In this document: one piece after another, positions 16,827-25,449 of the stretch | How positions within the stretch are numbered: position 1 is the first letter of the stretch | How the letters are laid out: the number at the start of each line of letters is the position of its first letter | Assembly: GCA_031374115.1 (NCBI GenBank) | Contig: JANMNO010000160.1 | Location: 1-64,000 of the forward strand | Reading direction: 5' to 3' | Length of the DNA stretch: 64,000 nucleotides | From: JAKFWF01 sp031374115 | GTDB taxonomy: Bacteria; Pseudomonadota; Alphaproteobacteria; Rhizobiales; Hyphomicrobiaceae | The notes under the pieces: generated by a model | What the model was told of the DNA's origin: nothing | The model's database searches: none | What the model saw: only the letters and a program-made list of their open reading frames with translations | Translations under genes and position numbers: made by a program

Positions 16827-17552
16827 ATGGCAGTCCTCACTCCAGACATTCCCCAAGCCGAGCTGGCGATCATCGAGATGACGAACGCGTTCCGCAACGA
16901 GCAGAAGCTTGGAGCGGTCAAACCGAACTCTCAACTGACAGCGGCGGCACGCGCCTACGCACAGTTTCTCGCGGCCTCGGACATGTTTTCGCACACCGCT
17001 GACGGTCGCCAGCATTCGGACCGGGCGAAAAGTGCTGGGTATTCCTACTGTCAAGTGTCCGAGAACCTGTCGCTCAACATGGATAGCCGGGGCTTTGAGA
17101 CACAGCAGCTCGCCCGCGACGCGGTCGAGGGTTGGAAGAAGTCGCCCGGCCACCGCAGGAACCTCGTTGCTCCTCACGTCGTCGAAATTGGCGTCGGCGT
17201 GGCCAAGGCGCGTGGTGAAGAAAAGTATTTGTTGGTGCAGCTGTTCGGCCGCCCGCAATCGCTCAAATACGAGTTCAAGATTCAAAACGGACTAACCGAC
17301 ACAGTCACCTATTCGTTTGGCGGCACGAAACATGAGATAAAGCCGCGCAACGTCATAACGCACGTTGCCTGCCAACCAGATCCGATCGCCTTCGAGCGTG
17401 TCGGCCTGCCCTTGATCGGACGCACCTTGTCGGGCACCTATCAGGCAGGCGATGGGGATCTATTTACGCTGCGAAGTTCGCCCGCCGGTGGCGTCATCAT
17501 CGACGTTTCATCGAAGCCGCTACCTGCCGCCAAGGCAGCGATCAGCCGGTGA
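16827..17552 (+). CDS. CAP/SCP-domain protein
   Basis: 241 residues. The CAP (SCP/PR-1-like) domain covers about residues 10-150: FRNEQKLGAVKPNSQLTAAARAYA, MFSHTADG, ENLSLN, and GWKKSPGHRRNLVAPHVVEIGVGVA, which include the two conserved His and the Glu/His pocket. Bacterial CAP proteins are usually exported and of unclear activity. Here the start at 16827 gives no signal peptide, and an in-frame TAG at 16785 leaves no room for one. It may be cytoplasmic, or the export signal may have been lost. It overlaps the end of recO by 11 bases, converging. Confidence 0.85.
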   Translation: MAVLTPDIPQAELAIIEMTNAFRNEQKLGAVKPNSQLTAAARAYAQFLAASDMFSHTADGRQHSDRAKSAGYSYCQVSENLSLNMDSRGFETQQLARDAVEGWKKSPGHRRNLVAPHVVEIGVGVAKARGEEKYLLVQLFGRPQSLKYEFKIQNGLTDTVTYSFGGTKHEIKPRNVITHVACQPDPIAFERVGLPLIGRTLSGTYQAGDGDLFTLRSSPAGGVIIDVSSKPLPAAKAAISR

Positions 17553-18288
17553 CGTTGGCACTCGCAGCGTGACGGCGCATCAAGCCGGGCAACCGTAGCC
17601 TGACATCGGGCAGGGGCAACTCCCGCGGATGCAACACCCGTCGCTCGATGAAGTACCCAGTCAATTCTAGTCCCGTCAGAACGGCATCGGTGGTCACTTC
17701 CGAAGGCCGCTCGGCGGTGAGGAAAGACGGCAGAGCCAATAGCTTATCCTTGTACGGCTCACCGGCTGATCTGGACACCGCGCGACCTGACTTGGGCGAT
17801 ACATATCCAAGATCGAACTTGGCGCCGGTCGCGGCACAGGTTGCCAGATCGAGGCCGAAGCCAAGCTCGGTCAACAGTGCAAGCTCCCAGCGCACATAGA
17901 GCGCCGGCCACACAGTCGCATCATCGAGAAAGCCCAGAACGAAGAGCGTGATCTCGTACAGATTCGGGTGAGGGTCGCGCTCGGGCAGCATTCGGCTGAG
18001 CGCTGCAACAGAGCTCAAACCGGCGAGCGCCAAAGGCTCCTGCATTGCGGCCGAGGCATAGCCGCGACGAAGTTCTATTGTCGCGTGCCCCAGTTGATCG
18101 GCAAGACGCGCCTTCCAAGTTGCATCAACATGATTGCCGATTTGCAGCGTCGGCCGCAGCCGTCTCGCGCGGCCTCCGTGCACGAGCGAACTGTGACGGC
18201 CATGCTCGCGCGTCAGTAGTTCGACGACGGCCGCTGTTTCGCCGTGCGGCCTTACCGAGAGAATTATACCTTCGTCCGTCCACTCCAT
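17542..18288 (-). CDS. recO: DNA repair protein RecO
   Basis: 248 residues. RecO binds SSB-coated DNA and, with RecR, loads RecA in the RecF pathway. The N-terminal OB-fold is recognisable (MEWTDEGIILSVRPHGETAAVVELLTREHG), followed by the helical domain with the conserved RWELALLTELGFGLDLATCAATG, where zinc-binding versions have more cysteines. It is in the usual lepB-rnc-era-recO order, but one small gene lies between era and recO. Confidence 0.95.
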   Translation of the reverse strand: MEWTDEGIILSVRPHGETAAVVELLTREHGRHSSLVHGGRARRLRPTLQIGNHVDATWKARLADQLGHATIELRRGYASAAMQEPLALAGLSSVAALSRMLPERDPHPNLYEITLFVLGFLDDATVWPALYVRWELALLTELGFGLDLATCAATGAKFDLGYVSPKSGRAVSRSAGEPYKDKLLALPSFLTAERPSEVTTDAVLTGLELTGYFIERRVLHPRELPLPDVRLRLPGLMRRHAASANVTG

Positions 18289-18314
18289 GCCGGGTCTTAT
18301 ACAGCGTCATTGGC

Positions 18315-18710
18315 TTAGATGTTGAGTGGTTTAAATGCGGGCGAAGGCGATTGCAGCGGAATGACGCGCGGGCCGGGCGATGGCGATTGGCCGGGCGCCG
18401 GTAGCGAGGGTGGAACTTGCTCCAGCGCACACGGACTGGCACTCGCCACGCAAACCACCTTGTGTTCGGTAAATGGCTGGCAGGAAAGCGACCTCGTTAT
18501 AGCAAGACGCCAAGCAGCGAAGCGGGAGCCGGACAATCCCGCCGCCTTGATCCACGCGTCCAGAGCTAGTTTCTGAGCCTCGGCGACGGTCTTTGCAACA
18601 TGCGGCCCGCTACTGACCTTTTCCTTGCACACTCGGACGGCCGCTTGCGGCGAACCCGGCGCCGTCCCCGCCAACAACACTGCACCTAAAACAACCGCCT
18701 TCAGTCGCAA
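18315..18710 (-). CDS. Small secreted protein of unknown function, TTG start
   Basis: 131 residues. The signal peptide (MRLKAVVLGAVLLAGTAPGSPQAA) is followed by a short domain with three to four cysteines (VRVCKEK, LSCQPF, VVCVASASPCALEQ) and a Pro/Ser-rich tail. The start is TTG at 18710, with a strong GGAGG five bases upstream that overlaps the end of era, so translation is probably coupled to era. A conserved AEAQKLALDAW segment suggests a real exported domain, but I do not recognise the family. Confidence 0.72.
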   Translation of the reverse strand: MRLKAVVLGAVLLAGTAPGSPQAAVRVCKEKVSSGPHVAKTVAEAQKLALDAWIKAAGLSGSRFAAWRLAITRSLSCQPFTEHKVVCVASASPCALEQVPPSLPAPGQSPSPGPRVIPLQSPSPAFKPLNI

Positions 18711-18719
18711 GGATGCCTC

Positions 18720-19652
18720 CTATTCGCTTGGAAATTCCAGCCCAAGTTCGCGATATCGCTCGGGATCGTTGCCCCAGTTGTCGCGCACTTTCACGAACAC
18801 GAACATATCGACCTTGTGTTCCAACAGTGCCATGAGCTGCTTGCGCGCTTCCATCGAAATCGCCTTGATCGTGGCGCCGCCCTTGCCGAGCACGATTTTG
18901 CGTTGGCTCTCGCGCTCGACGAAGATCGTTTGCTCGATGCGAACGCCGCCGGTACGCAACTTCTTCCACGACTGCGTCTCGACCGTAATCGCATAGGGCA
19001 GTTCGTCGTGCAGGCGATGGAAGATCTGCTCGCGGGTGATTTCGGCAGCAAGCATGCGCATCGGCAAATCGGTGATGTCATCGTCCGGGTAGTGCCAGGG
19101 GCCAGCCGGCACCGACGCTGCCAAGTAATTCGTGAAGTCGGCGACGCCGTCGCCATTCAGCGCCGCGATCATGAAGGTCTTGTCGAATGACTGGCGCTTC
19201 GTAATTTCGGCAGTCAAACCGAGAAGCTTTTCCCGGCCCTCCAGTCGATCGATCTTGTTGAACACCAGCAGCTTCTTCGACATCGATTTGCCAAGCTGCG
19301 TTAAGATCCGGTCCACATCTTCGTCGATGCCACGAGCAGCGTCCACGATAAGCGCCACCACATCCCCGTCGCCGGCACCGGTCCAGGCCGCCTTGACCAT
19401 CGCTCGATCCAGCCGGCGCTTGGGTTCAAATATGCCCGGCGTATCGATGAAGACGAGTTGGCTTTTACCGGCGATCGCGATGCCGCGGATCGGCATGCGC
19501 GTCGTCTGCACCTTGTGGCTGACGATCGAGACCTTGGCGCCGACGATTTTATTGACGAGCGTGGATTTGCCGGCGTTCGGTGCGCCGATGACTGCGATGA
19601 AGCCGCATCGCGTTTCCGGATCGGGTTGGGTCGCTGCTGGCTCATTACTCAT
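18720..19652 (-). CDS. era: GTPase Era
   Basis: 310 residues from ATG 19652, which overlaps the rnc stop by eight bases; the in-frame extension to 19733 lies inside rnc. Era binds the 3' end of 16S rRNA and assists 30S assembly. G motifs: GAPNAGKST (G1), DTPGI (G3) and FNKIDRL (G4). The C-terminal KH domain has the Era sequence VERESQRKIVLGKGGATIKAI. Standard length and place. Confidence 0.97.
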   Translation of the reverse strand: MSNEPAATQPDPETRCGFIAVIGAPNAGKSTLVNKIVGAKVSIVSHKVQTTRMPIRGIAIAGKSQLVFIDTPGIFEPKRRLDRAMVKAAWTGAGDGDVVALIVDAARGIDEDVDRILTQLGKSMSKKLLVFNKIDRLEGREKLLGLTAEITKRQSFDKTFMIAALNGDGVADFTNYLAASVPAGPWHYPDDDITDLPMRMLAAEITREQIFHRLHDELPYAITVETQSWKKLRTGGVRIEQTIFVERESQRKIVLGKGGATIKAISMEARKQLMALLEHKVDMFVFVKVRDNWGNDPERYRELGLEFPSE

Positions 19653-20358
19653 GCGGTGGCTCCGCCCATACGTTCTGCCGCAATAGAAACGCCGTTGCAG
19701 CCGCCTGCTCAGCGATCCGTTTGGAACGGCCATCGCCTTGTGCCGGCTTGAAGCCCGCGATCTTTACTTCAGCCACGAACCTTGGCGCATGATCGGGGCC
19801 CTTGCGAGCATATTCGATGTACTCGGGTAACGGCAGACCTTGGCCCTGCGCCCATTCCTGCAAAGCCGACTTGGGATCGGCCGAAACATCGGGGAGCGCC
19901 TTGAGGAGTGGCCCCCAGAGCTTCCTAACCATGGCGCGTGCCACGTCAAAACCCGCTTCGATGAAAACGGCGCCGAGTACGGCTTCCATCGCGTCTGCCA
20001 ATATCGTCTCCTTGGTGCGCCCGCCATGCACCGACTCACTGTCGCTGAGGACCAGTTGCGGCCCCAAACCCACTTGGTTCGCAACCAGGGCGCATGTGCC
20101 GCCACGCACCAAGCGATTGAACCGGCGAGCTAGATCCCCCTCCGACGCGTCTGGAAATGTCTCGCTGACGAGTTCGGCAACGGCCAGCCCGAGCACGCGA
20201 TCGCCAAGAAATTCAAGCCGCTCGTTGTCTGAGCGAGGCTGCGATGCAGAACGCGCACTCGAATGTGTCAAGGCGAGTGTTAGAAGGCTGCGGTTTTGGA
20301 AGCCATAGCCGATAGACTTTTCCAGGTCAGTCGGTTTACCCGGTCGCACGAGCGCCAT
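19645..20358 (-). CDS. rnc: Ribonuclease III
   Basis: 237 residues from ATG 20358, four bases after the lepB stop; the longer frame to 20532 runs through lepB. RNase III cuts double-stranded RNA in rRNA precursors and regulatory duplexes. The signature NERLEFLGDRVLGL carries the catalytic acidic residues, with the second acidic site at ILADAMEAVLGAVF. The C-terminal dsRNA-binding domain is present (DPKSALQEWAQGQGLPLPEY ... GDGRSKRIAEQAAA). Confidence 0.97.
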   Translation of the reverse strand: MALVRPGKPTDLEKSIGYGFQNRSLLTLALTHSSARSASQPRSDNERLEFLGDRVLGLAVAELVSETFPDASEGDLARRFNRLVRGGTCALVANQVGLGPQLVLSDSESVHGGRTKETILADAMEAVLGAVFIEAGFDVARAMVRKLWGPLLKALPDVSADPKSALQEWAQGQGLPLPEYIEYARKGPDHAPRFVAEVKIAGFKPAQGDGRSKRIAEQAAATAFLLRQNVWAEPPHE

Positions 20359-20362
20359 CACA

Positions 20363-21166
20363 TTAGCGAACAAGATTGAAGAATCTCGACCAGCGAACAT
20401 CGGATGGCCAGGTCCACGGTGCCAGAATTCGGAATGCCTGAGGCTCGTCGAATGCGCCGGAGAAGAAGATGATCTCCGCCCGCCCGACGAGGTTTTCAAA
20501 TGGCACGAAGCCGACCCCGCGCGGAAGTCCAAAGCGGCTATCCGAGGAGTTGTCGCGATTGTCGCCCATCATGAAGTAGTGCCCAGCTGGCACCTTGAAC
20601 GTCGCGCTGTCGTCAGCCGGACCGTTTTCTTCCGCATCGAGTACGCGATACTTGACGCCTTCCGGCAACGTCTCCTCATAGACCGGAATGCCGTTCTGCC
20701 GGCGGCCATCCTCGTAGGTATTGAACGAGCCGATACGGCGCTTGGGCACGGCTTTGCCGTTGATGTACAGAACGCCCTTCAGCATCTGTATCTCATCGCC
20801 AGGCATGCCCACCAATCGCTTGATGTAATCGGTCGAATTGTCCTTTGGCCACTTGAAGACGACGACATCGCCACGCTTCGGCTGACTGGCAAAAATGCGC
20901 CCATCGAACATCTTATTGGCGAGAATGGTACCACCGAAGGGGAACGAGTGGCGGCTGTAGCCATAAGAGAGCTTCGACACGAAAAGGTAATCGCCGACGA
21001 GCAGCGTCTCCTTCATCGATCCGGATGGAATATTGAACGGTTGATAGAAGAAGACTCTGACTAGAATTGCAAGCGCGAGCGCCTGGATGACGATCTTAGC
21101 GGTTTCCCGCCAGCCGCTGTCGTGCTGATCATGTGACTGCATATCGGTCTCGGACTTGAGGCTCAT
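20363..21166 (-). CDS. lepB: Signal peptidase I
   Basis: 267 residues from ATG 21166. It cleaves signal peptides from exported proteins on the outer face of the inner membrane. One N-terminal membrane segment (about 24-42) is followed by catalytic S50 in NIPSGSMKETL and general base K116 in YIKRLVGMPGDEI; box E is GDNRDNSSDSR. The usual alphaproteobacterial length. First gene of the lepB-rnc-era-x-recO run, so its promoter should lie in the 140 bases upstream. Confidence 0.97.
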   Translation of the reverse strand: MSLKSETDMQSHDQHDSGWRETAKIVIQALALAILVRVFFYQPFNIPSGSMKETLLVGDYLFVSKLSYGYSRHSFPFGGTILANKMFDGRIFASQPKRGDVVVFKWPKDNSTDYIKRLVGMPGDEIQMLKGVLYINGKAVPKRRIGSFNTYEDGRRQNGIPVYEETLPEGVKYRVLDAEENGPADDSATFKVPAGHYFMMGDNRDNSSDSRFGLPRGVGFVPFENLVGRAEIIFFSGAFDEPQAFRILAPWTWPSDVRWSRFFNLVR

Positions 21167-21306
21167 CTGCAAAAGCTCCCGCGCGCCCCGCCGAAGTGCG
21201 CCGCATTGGTCCCCGCGTATAGACCTTAAACGGCCGATGCGCAAAGGCGGATTGATCGTTATCTGGCAAGGTGGCCCTGATCGCCGGCTTGTACCAGATC
21301 GTTACG

Positions 21307-21996
21307 TCAATCGATGTACGTGACCTGATCCGATTTGAGCAAGGCGGCGATGTTATCCAGACAGGTCAGTCCGGCGCCGATTTTCGCCTGAACCGCAGCT
21401 TCAGCCGCGCGGATCGCGTCGAGCCGGCTCAAAACCTGATCGAGGATGGCGAGGGGAATAACGACCACCCCATCCCGATCGCCGACGACCACATCGCCCG
21501 GCGCGATTGCGATGCCGCCAGCCACGACCGGGAAACCAACTCGGCCAGGGCCACTGCGCACGCAAGAATTCGGCGTTATGCCTCGGGCAAATGTGGGCAA
21601 TCCAATGCCGAGCATACCTTCAAGATCGCGCGCCATACCGTCGATCACGATGGCGGCAAAACCGGCGTTGCGGGCGAGCCAGCAGACGTTGTCGCCGACG
21701 ACGGCGGTGGCTGCAAACGCATCGGCTGCGGCAATCAGGCAATCGCCCGGTCGGCCAACTGCGATCGCGGCGAGTATCGCGAGATTGTCCGATGGACCGG
21801 TTTCGGCGGTAATCGCCAGGCCGACGAAATGCGCGCGATTTGGATCGATCGGCTTGATGGCCGCATCCATCGCCCCGCGTCCGTCCATCGCGTCGATGAT
21901 ATGCCCGGTCTGCGCATCTGTTAACTGCATCAGCTTTTCCGCTGCAGGACGCGGCCAATTCTTTTTGATGGCGAGGAGCGGCGGATTGTCCAACAT
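21307..21996 (-). CDS. RraA-family protein (4-hydroxy-4-methyl-2-oxoglutarate aldolase-like)
   Basis: 229 residues from ATG 21996; the frame extends upstream into the divergent region without resemblance to the family. The RraA/HMG-aldolase fold shows LTDAQTGHIIDAMDGRG near the N-terminus, DNLAILAAIAVGRPGD, AGFAAIVIDGMARD (the Arg-Asp of the metal/pyruvate site) and IAPGDVVVGDRDGVVVIP. Members either cleave HMG or CHA to pyruvate or inhibit RNase E. The GDVVVGDRDGVVVIP motif and a metabolic neighbourhood favour the aldolase. Such an aldolase would act downstream of a GalD-type PrpF, but prpF is 19 kb away. Confidence 0.85.
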   Translation of the reverse strand: MLDNPPLLAIKKNWPRPAAEKLMQLTDAQTGHIIDAMDGRGAMDAAIKPIDPNRAHFVGLAITAETGPSDNLAILAAIAVGRPGDCLIAAADAFAATAVVGDNVCWLARNAGFAAIVIDGMARDLEGMLGIGLPTFARGITPNSCVRSGPGRVGFPVVAGGIAIAPGDVVVGDRDGVVVIPLAILDQVLSRLDAIRAAEAAVQAKIGAGLTCLDNIAALLKSDQVTYID

Positions 21997-22083
21997 CGAT
22001 CGATCTCCGGAAGCTGCAATCAGTACAATGTTACACCAAAACACTAGCATGACGTGGCGCCCGCAGCTTAAGTGAGAGCTGTC

Positions 22084-23007
22084 ATGCAAATCTACCTCCC
22101 CATTGCCGAAATGCCGATTAATGTCGTGATGCTCCTCGGCATGGGGCTGGCGGTGGGCGTGCTGTCGGGTTTGTTTGGCATCGGTGGCGGCTTCATCGTC
22201 ACGCCATTGCTGATATTCCTTGGCGTACCCGCGCCGATTGCAGTCGGCACCGGAGCAGCTCAAGTTGCTGCTTCATCGGTGTCTGGTACCGTCACCAACT
22301 GGGCACGGCAATCGATCGACTTCAAGATGGTCGCGATCCTGCTGGCAGGTGGCCTCGTCGGGTCGACGCTCGGCGTCTTCATGCAGCGCTGGCTGAAGGC
22401 GATCGGTCAGCTCGAACTGTTTATCTCAGCTGTTTATGTGATCTTGCTCGGCACGATCGGTGCCTTGATGCTGATCGAGAGTATCGAGGCCATTCGGAAA
22501 AAGAAGATTGCGAAAGCGTCGGGAAGCGCTGCCCGGACCAGTCATCATAACTGGATCCAAGGGCTGCCATTCAAGACCCGTTTCCCAGCATCCAAGCTTT
22601 ACATCAGCACCGTGCCGTCACTGGCAATCGGCGCCGCGGTCGGCTGGCTTACGGCGATCATGGGCGTCGGCGGCGGTTTTCTATTGGTGCCGGCACTGAT
22701 TTATCTGCTGCGCATGCCGACCCGGATCGTGATCGGCACCAGCGTTTGCCAGATCATGTTCGTGACGGCCTACACCACCGTCATGCAGTCCTGGCAAAAC
22801 CACTCGGTCGATCTTTTGCTGGGCCTGCCACTGATGATCGGCGGTGTTATCGGTGCCCAGTACGGCGTGCGCCTGGGGCAAAAGATGCAGGCCGAACAGC
22901 TACGGGTATTCTTGGCGCTGCTGGTGCTTGGTGTCGCCCTGCGCATGATGGTCGATCTTGCGCTGCCGCCGAAGGAGATCTACTCCATCGACGCTAGGCG
23001 CAGGTAA
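22084..23007 (+). CDS. TauE/SafE-family membrane exporter
   Basis: 307 residues from ATG 22084; a GTG 12 bases upstream is also in frame. About eight hydrophobic segments in two repeats, each with the family signature: GVLSGLFGIGGGFIVTPLLIFLG and GWLTAIMGVGGGFLLVPALIYLL. TauE/SafE proteins export sulfite, sulfoacetate or related anions; the true substrate is unknown. It is divergent from the RraA-type gene with about 87 bases between the starts. Confidence 0.9.
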   Translation: MQIYLPIAEMPINVVMLLGMGLAVGVLSGLFGIGGGFIVTPLLIFLGVPAPIAVGTGAAQVAASSVSGTVTNWARQSIDFKMVAILLAGGLVGSTLGVFMQRWLKAIGQLELFISAVYVILLGTIGALMLIESIEAIRKKKIAKASGSAARTSHHNWIQGLPFKTRFPASKLYISTVPSLAIGAAVGWLTAIMGVGGGFLLVPALIYLLRMPTRIVIGTSVCQIMFVTAYTTVMQSWQNHSVDLLLGLPLMIGGVIGAQYGVRLGQKMQAEQLRVFLALLVLGVALRMMVDLALPPKEIYSIDARRR

Positions 23008-23020
23008 CCCGGCGTGAGCA

Positions 23021-23947
23021 TCAGGCAGCCTTGTCGAACGCTAGTTTGAAGCCGTGCAGATCGGCAAGCGTCTGGATCGCCTGCTTTGCTTCGGCGTCCG
23101 CCATGGCGGTGAAGGGGGGACGTAGTTCGGCCCAGCCGGGATCGCCGCGATAGTGCGCGACCACCGCCTTCAGCAACGGGATCACCGGGTAGTTCTGGAA
23201 CGTCTTTCGCAGGGCCGATAGATCGGCCTGCATCCGATCAGCGTCGGGGCCCTGCCAGTTGTCATAGAGCTTCCGCATTGCGGCAGCACCAACGTTTGCC
23301 GTCGCCGAAATGCATCCGACAGCACCAGCGCGAAGCCCATCGAGGAGGAACAGCTCCGCACCAGGGAACAACTCGAAGCCGGGGAACTGCTCCAGAATCG
23401 CTTTCATGTTGTTCCAATCCCCGGAGCTGTCCTTCAGCCCAACGACCGTATGCGGAAATTCCTTACGCAACCGCGCGATCAGCGACAGCGGGATGCCGAC
23501 CTGAGCGACGGGCGGGATGTGGTACAAGTAGACCTTGAGGCGGTCGTCTCCGACCTCGTCGATCACATCCGCATAAAAACGGAACAGGCCTTCTTCGCTG
23601 GGGTTCTTGTAATAGAAGGGCGGCAACATCAACACGCCACCGCAACCCGCATCGACCGCATGCTGGGTCAGGATCGCAGCGTCAGTGATCGAGCACGCAC
23701 CGGTGCCCGGCATCAACTTGGCCGGATCGATGCCGGCATCGACGAGATCCTCGAGCAGCTCCATGCGCTCGTCCAACCCGAGGGAATTGGCTTCACTCGT
23801 GGTGCCGAATGGAGCGAGAGCTGTGCAACCGTTCTCCATCAACCATTCGGCGTGATCGATGAACCGATCCGGATCAGGCGATCCATCCTCGCCGAACGGC
23901 GTCAACACAGGCGCAATCACGCCCGAGAAATGCGGCTTCGAAGCCAT
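23021..23947 (-). CDS. DapA/NanA-superfamily lyase or dehydratase
   Basis: 308 residues. Class I (Schiff-base) aldolase with K172 (VGLKDSSGD) and Y142 (VYLYHIPP). The GTTSEANSLGLDER stretch binds the 2-oxoacid carboxylate. True DHDPS has Tyr-His-Pro details that differ, and this lacks the usual lysine-pathway neighbours, so it more likely acts on a sugar acid or another 2-oxo acid. Preceded by a perfect palindrome at 23999-24016 that could bind a repressor. Confidence 0.88.
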   Translation of the reverse strand: MASKPHFSGVIAPVLTPFGEDGSPDPDRFIDHAEWLMENGCTALAPFGTTSEANSLGLDERMELLEDLVDAGIDPAKLMPGTGACSITDAAILTQHAVDAGCGGVLMLPPFYYKNPSEEGLFRFYADVIDEVGDDRLKVYLYHIPPVAQVGIPLSLIARLRKEFPHTVVGLKDSSGDWNNMKAILEQFPGFELFPGAELFLLDGLRAGAVGCISATANVGAAAMRKLYDNWQGPDADRMQADLSALRKTFQNYPVIPLLKAVVAHYRGDPGWAELRPPFTAMADAEAKQAIQTLADLHGFKLAFDKAA

Positions 23948-23998
23948 GGCGTGTGGTTCCTTATTCTGATTTATTTCATATAGTTATGAGTTGATCTG

Positions 23999-24016
23999 GA
24001 CAGTTGAACAACTGTC
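23999..24016. promoter_or_regulatory. Operator-like perfect palindrome upstream of the DapA-like gene
   Basis: GACAGTTG-AA-CAACTGTC, two perfect 8-bp arms with a two-base centre, 52-69 bases before the start of the DapA-like gene and touching the GST stop codon. The short centre is unsuitable for an RNA hairpin but typical of a site for a dimeric repressor (GntR- or IclR-like). Confidence 0.65.
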
Positions 24017-24644
24017 ATGGCATTGGAATTTCTGGTTGTTTGATCGGGATGTGGTAGCCCTTCTGCACGGCCGGGCGCGCAGCAATATCACGATACCATC
24101 GCAACACGTTGGGGAAATCCTTGAAATCGATCGTTTGCCACTCGAAACGCGACGCCCACGGCCAAATCGAGATATCCGCGATCGAGTAGTCACCGGCGAC
24201 GTAAGGCGCTTCGCCAAGCCGGCGGTCGAGCACGCCGTACAAGCGCTTGGCCTCGGCTAGATAGCGCTCCTCGGCGTATGGGGCTTTCCCCTTGTTGTAT
24301 TTCACGAAGTGATGCACCTGACCAAGCATCGGCCCGAAGCCGCCCATCTGCCACATCAGCCATTCGATTGTGCGCCAATGAGCGTCGCCTTTCGGCGCCC
24401 AGAATTTCCCGGCTTTTTGCGCAAGGTACATCAAGATTGCACCGGATTCGAACACCGACTGGCCAGTTTCGTTATCGAGGATCGCAGGGATGCGGTTGTT
24501 TGGACTGATCTTCAAGAAGGCTGGACCAAACTGCTCGTTCTTGTTGATGTCGATTGGATGCGCGCGGTAGGGTAGACCTGTTTCCTCGAGCATGATCGAG
24601 ACTTTGCGCCCATTGGGCGTCGACCAAGTATAAAGATCGATCAT
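24015..24644 (-). CDS. Glutathione S-transferase family protein (YfcG/YghU, Nu-class-like)
   Basis: 209 residues from ATG 24644, preceded by AGGAG eight bases away. The N-terminal thioredoxin fold begins IDLYTWSTPNGRKVSIMLEETGLPY, with the TPNGRK stretch of the YfcG/Ure2p group, and has the cis-proline NNRIPAI and the ESGAILMYLA glutathione-binding motif. The C-terminal all-helical domain includes VAGDYSIADISIWPW. Members reduce disulfides or organic peroxides with glutathione. Confidence 0.93.
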   Translation of the reverse strand: MIDLYTWSTPNGRKVSIMLEETGLPYRAHPIDINKNEQFGPAFLKISPNNRIPAILDNETGQSVFESGAILMYLAQKAGKFWAPKGDAHWRTIEWLMWQMGGFGPMLGQVHHFVKYNKGKAPYAEERYLAEAKRLYGVLDRRLGEAPYVAGDYSIADISIWPWASRFEWQTIDFKDFPNVLRWYRDIAARPAVQKGYHIPIKQPEIPMP

Positions 24645-24839
24645 GGCTAACACTCCTGAAGGTCTGTGCGAATGAGACGCGATCGTCGTTCGTCGGGATC
24701 AATTGCCGATTTTTTCGGCAGCCGATACTGCTTTCATGACCGAAGTTAGCCGTCGCCGACGACAAGAGCAATGCCGTGCCCAAAGCATTTCGCACATCCA
24801 AAGCTGCCAACTCGTCAGCAAAAGGAGAAGCCTCTTTCG

Positions 24840-25379
24840 ATGCGGACATTGACCTTTATGCGACACGCCAAGTCTGACTGGACTGCTTCTGCTCCAGGCG
24901 AGCCACTGCTCCCCGACAAGGATCGGCCGCTATCCAGGCGGGGCAAGCGCGATGCACCGCTGATGGCGACATGGATGGCGGCCAATGGCTTGGACCCCGA
25001 TCTCATCATATGCTCGACAGCCGTTCGAACACGTCAAACACTGGCACTAACGAAAGCAACGATTCATTGCGAAAGACAGATTATCCAGCAGCGCGAAGAT
25101 TTGTACTTGGCCCGATCGGACGATCTCATCGAACTTGCTCGTTCAATACCCGACGACATTAGACATCTGATGATGCTCGGTCACAACCCGGGCCTGCAGG
25201 ACGCAGCAATCATGTTGATCGGTGCTGGCGACGTTGAACTCCGCCGCGCCCTGTCGTTGAAATTGCCAACTGCCGGAGTAGTCGTGATTGACTTCGCGTT
25301 CGATCAGTGGCGCAGCATCAGCCCCGGCAGCGGAACGCTGCGAAATTTTATGGCGCCCAAACGGCTGCCGCTCGACTAG
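24840..25379 (+). CDS. SixA-type histidine phosphatase
   Basis: 179 residues from ATG 24840, with AGGAG 13-17 bases upstream. Histidine-phosphatase superfamily: catalytic motif TFMRHAKSDW at the N-terminus, the arginine stretch RPLSRRGKRDA, STAVRTRQT and the second catalytic His in MLGHNPGLQD. SixA proteins remove phosphate from histidine phosphotransfer proteins or PTS components. The partner is not evident. Divergent from the GST gene with about 195 bases between starts. Confidence 0.9.
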   Translation: MRTLTFMRHAKSDWTASAPGEPLLPDKDRPLSRRGKRDAPLMATWMAANGLDPDLIICSTAVRTRQTLALTKATIHCERQIIQQREDLYLARSDDLIELARSIPDDIRHLMMLGHNPGLQDAAIMLIGAGDVELRRALSLKLPTAGVVVIDFAFDQWRSISPGSGTLRNFMAPKRLPLD

Positions 25380-25449
25380 ACTGCTGCAATGTCTTGACGC
25401 TCACCGGTGTCCCCCGCTACGCCGCTAGTCGCTGCTTTAGGGTGCCCAC

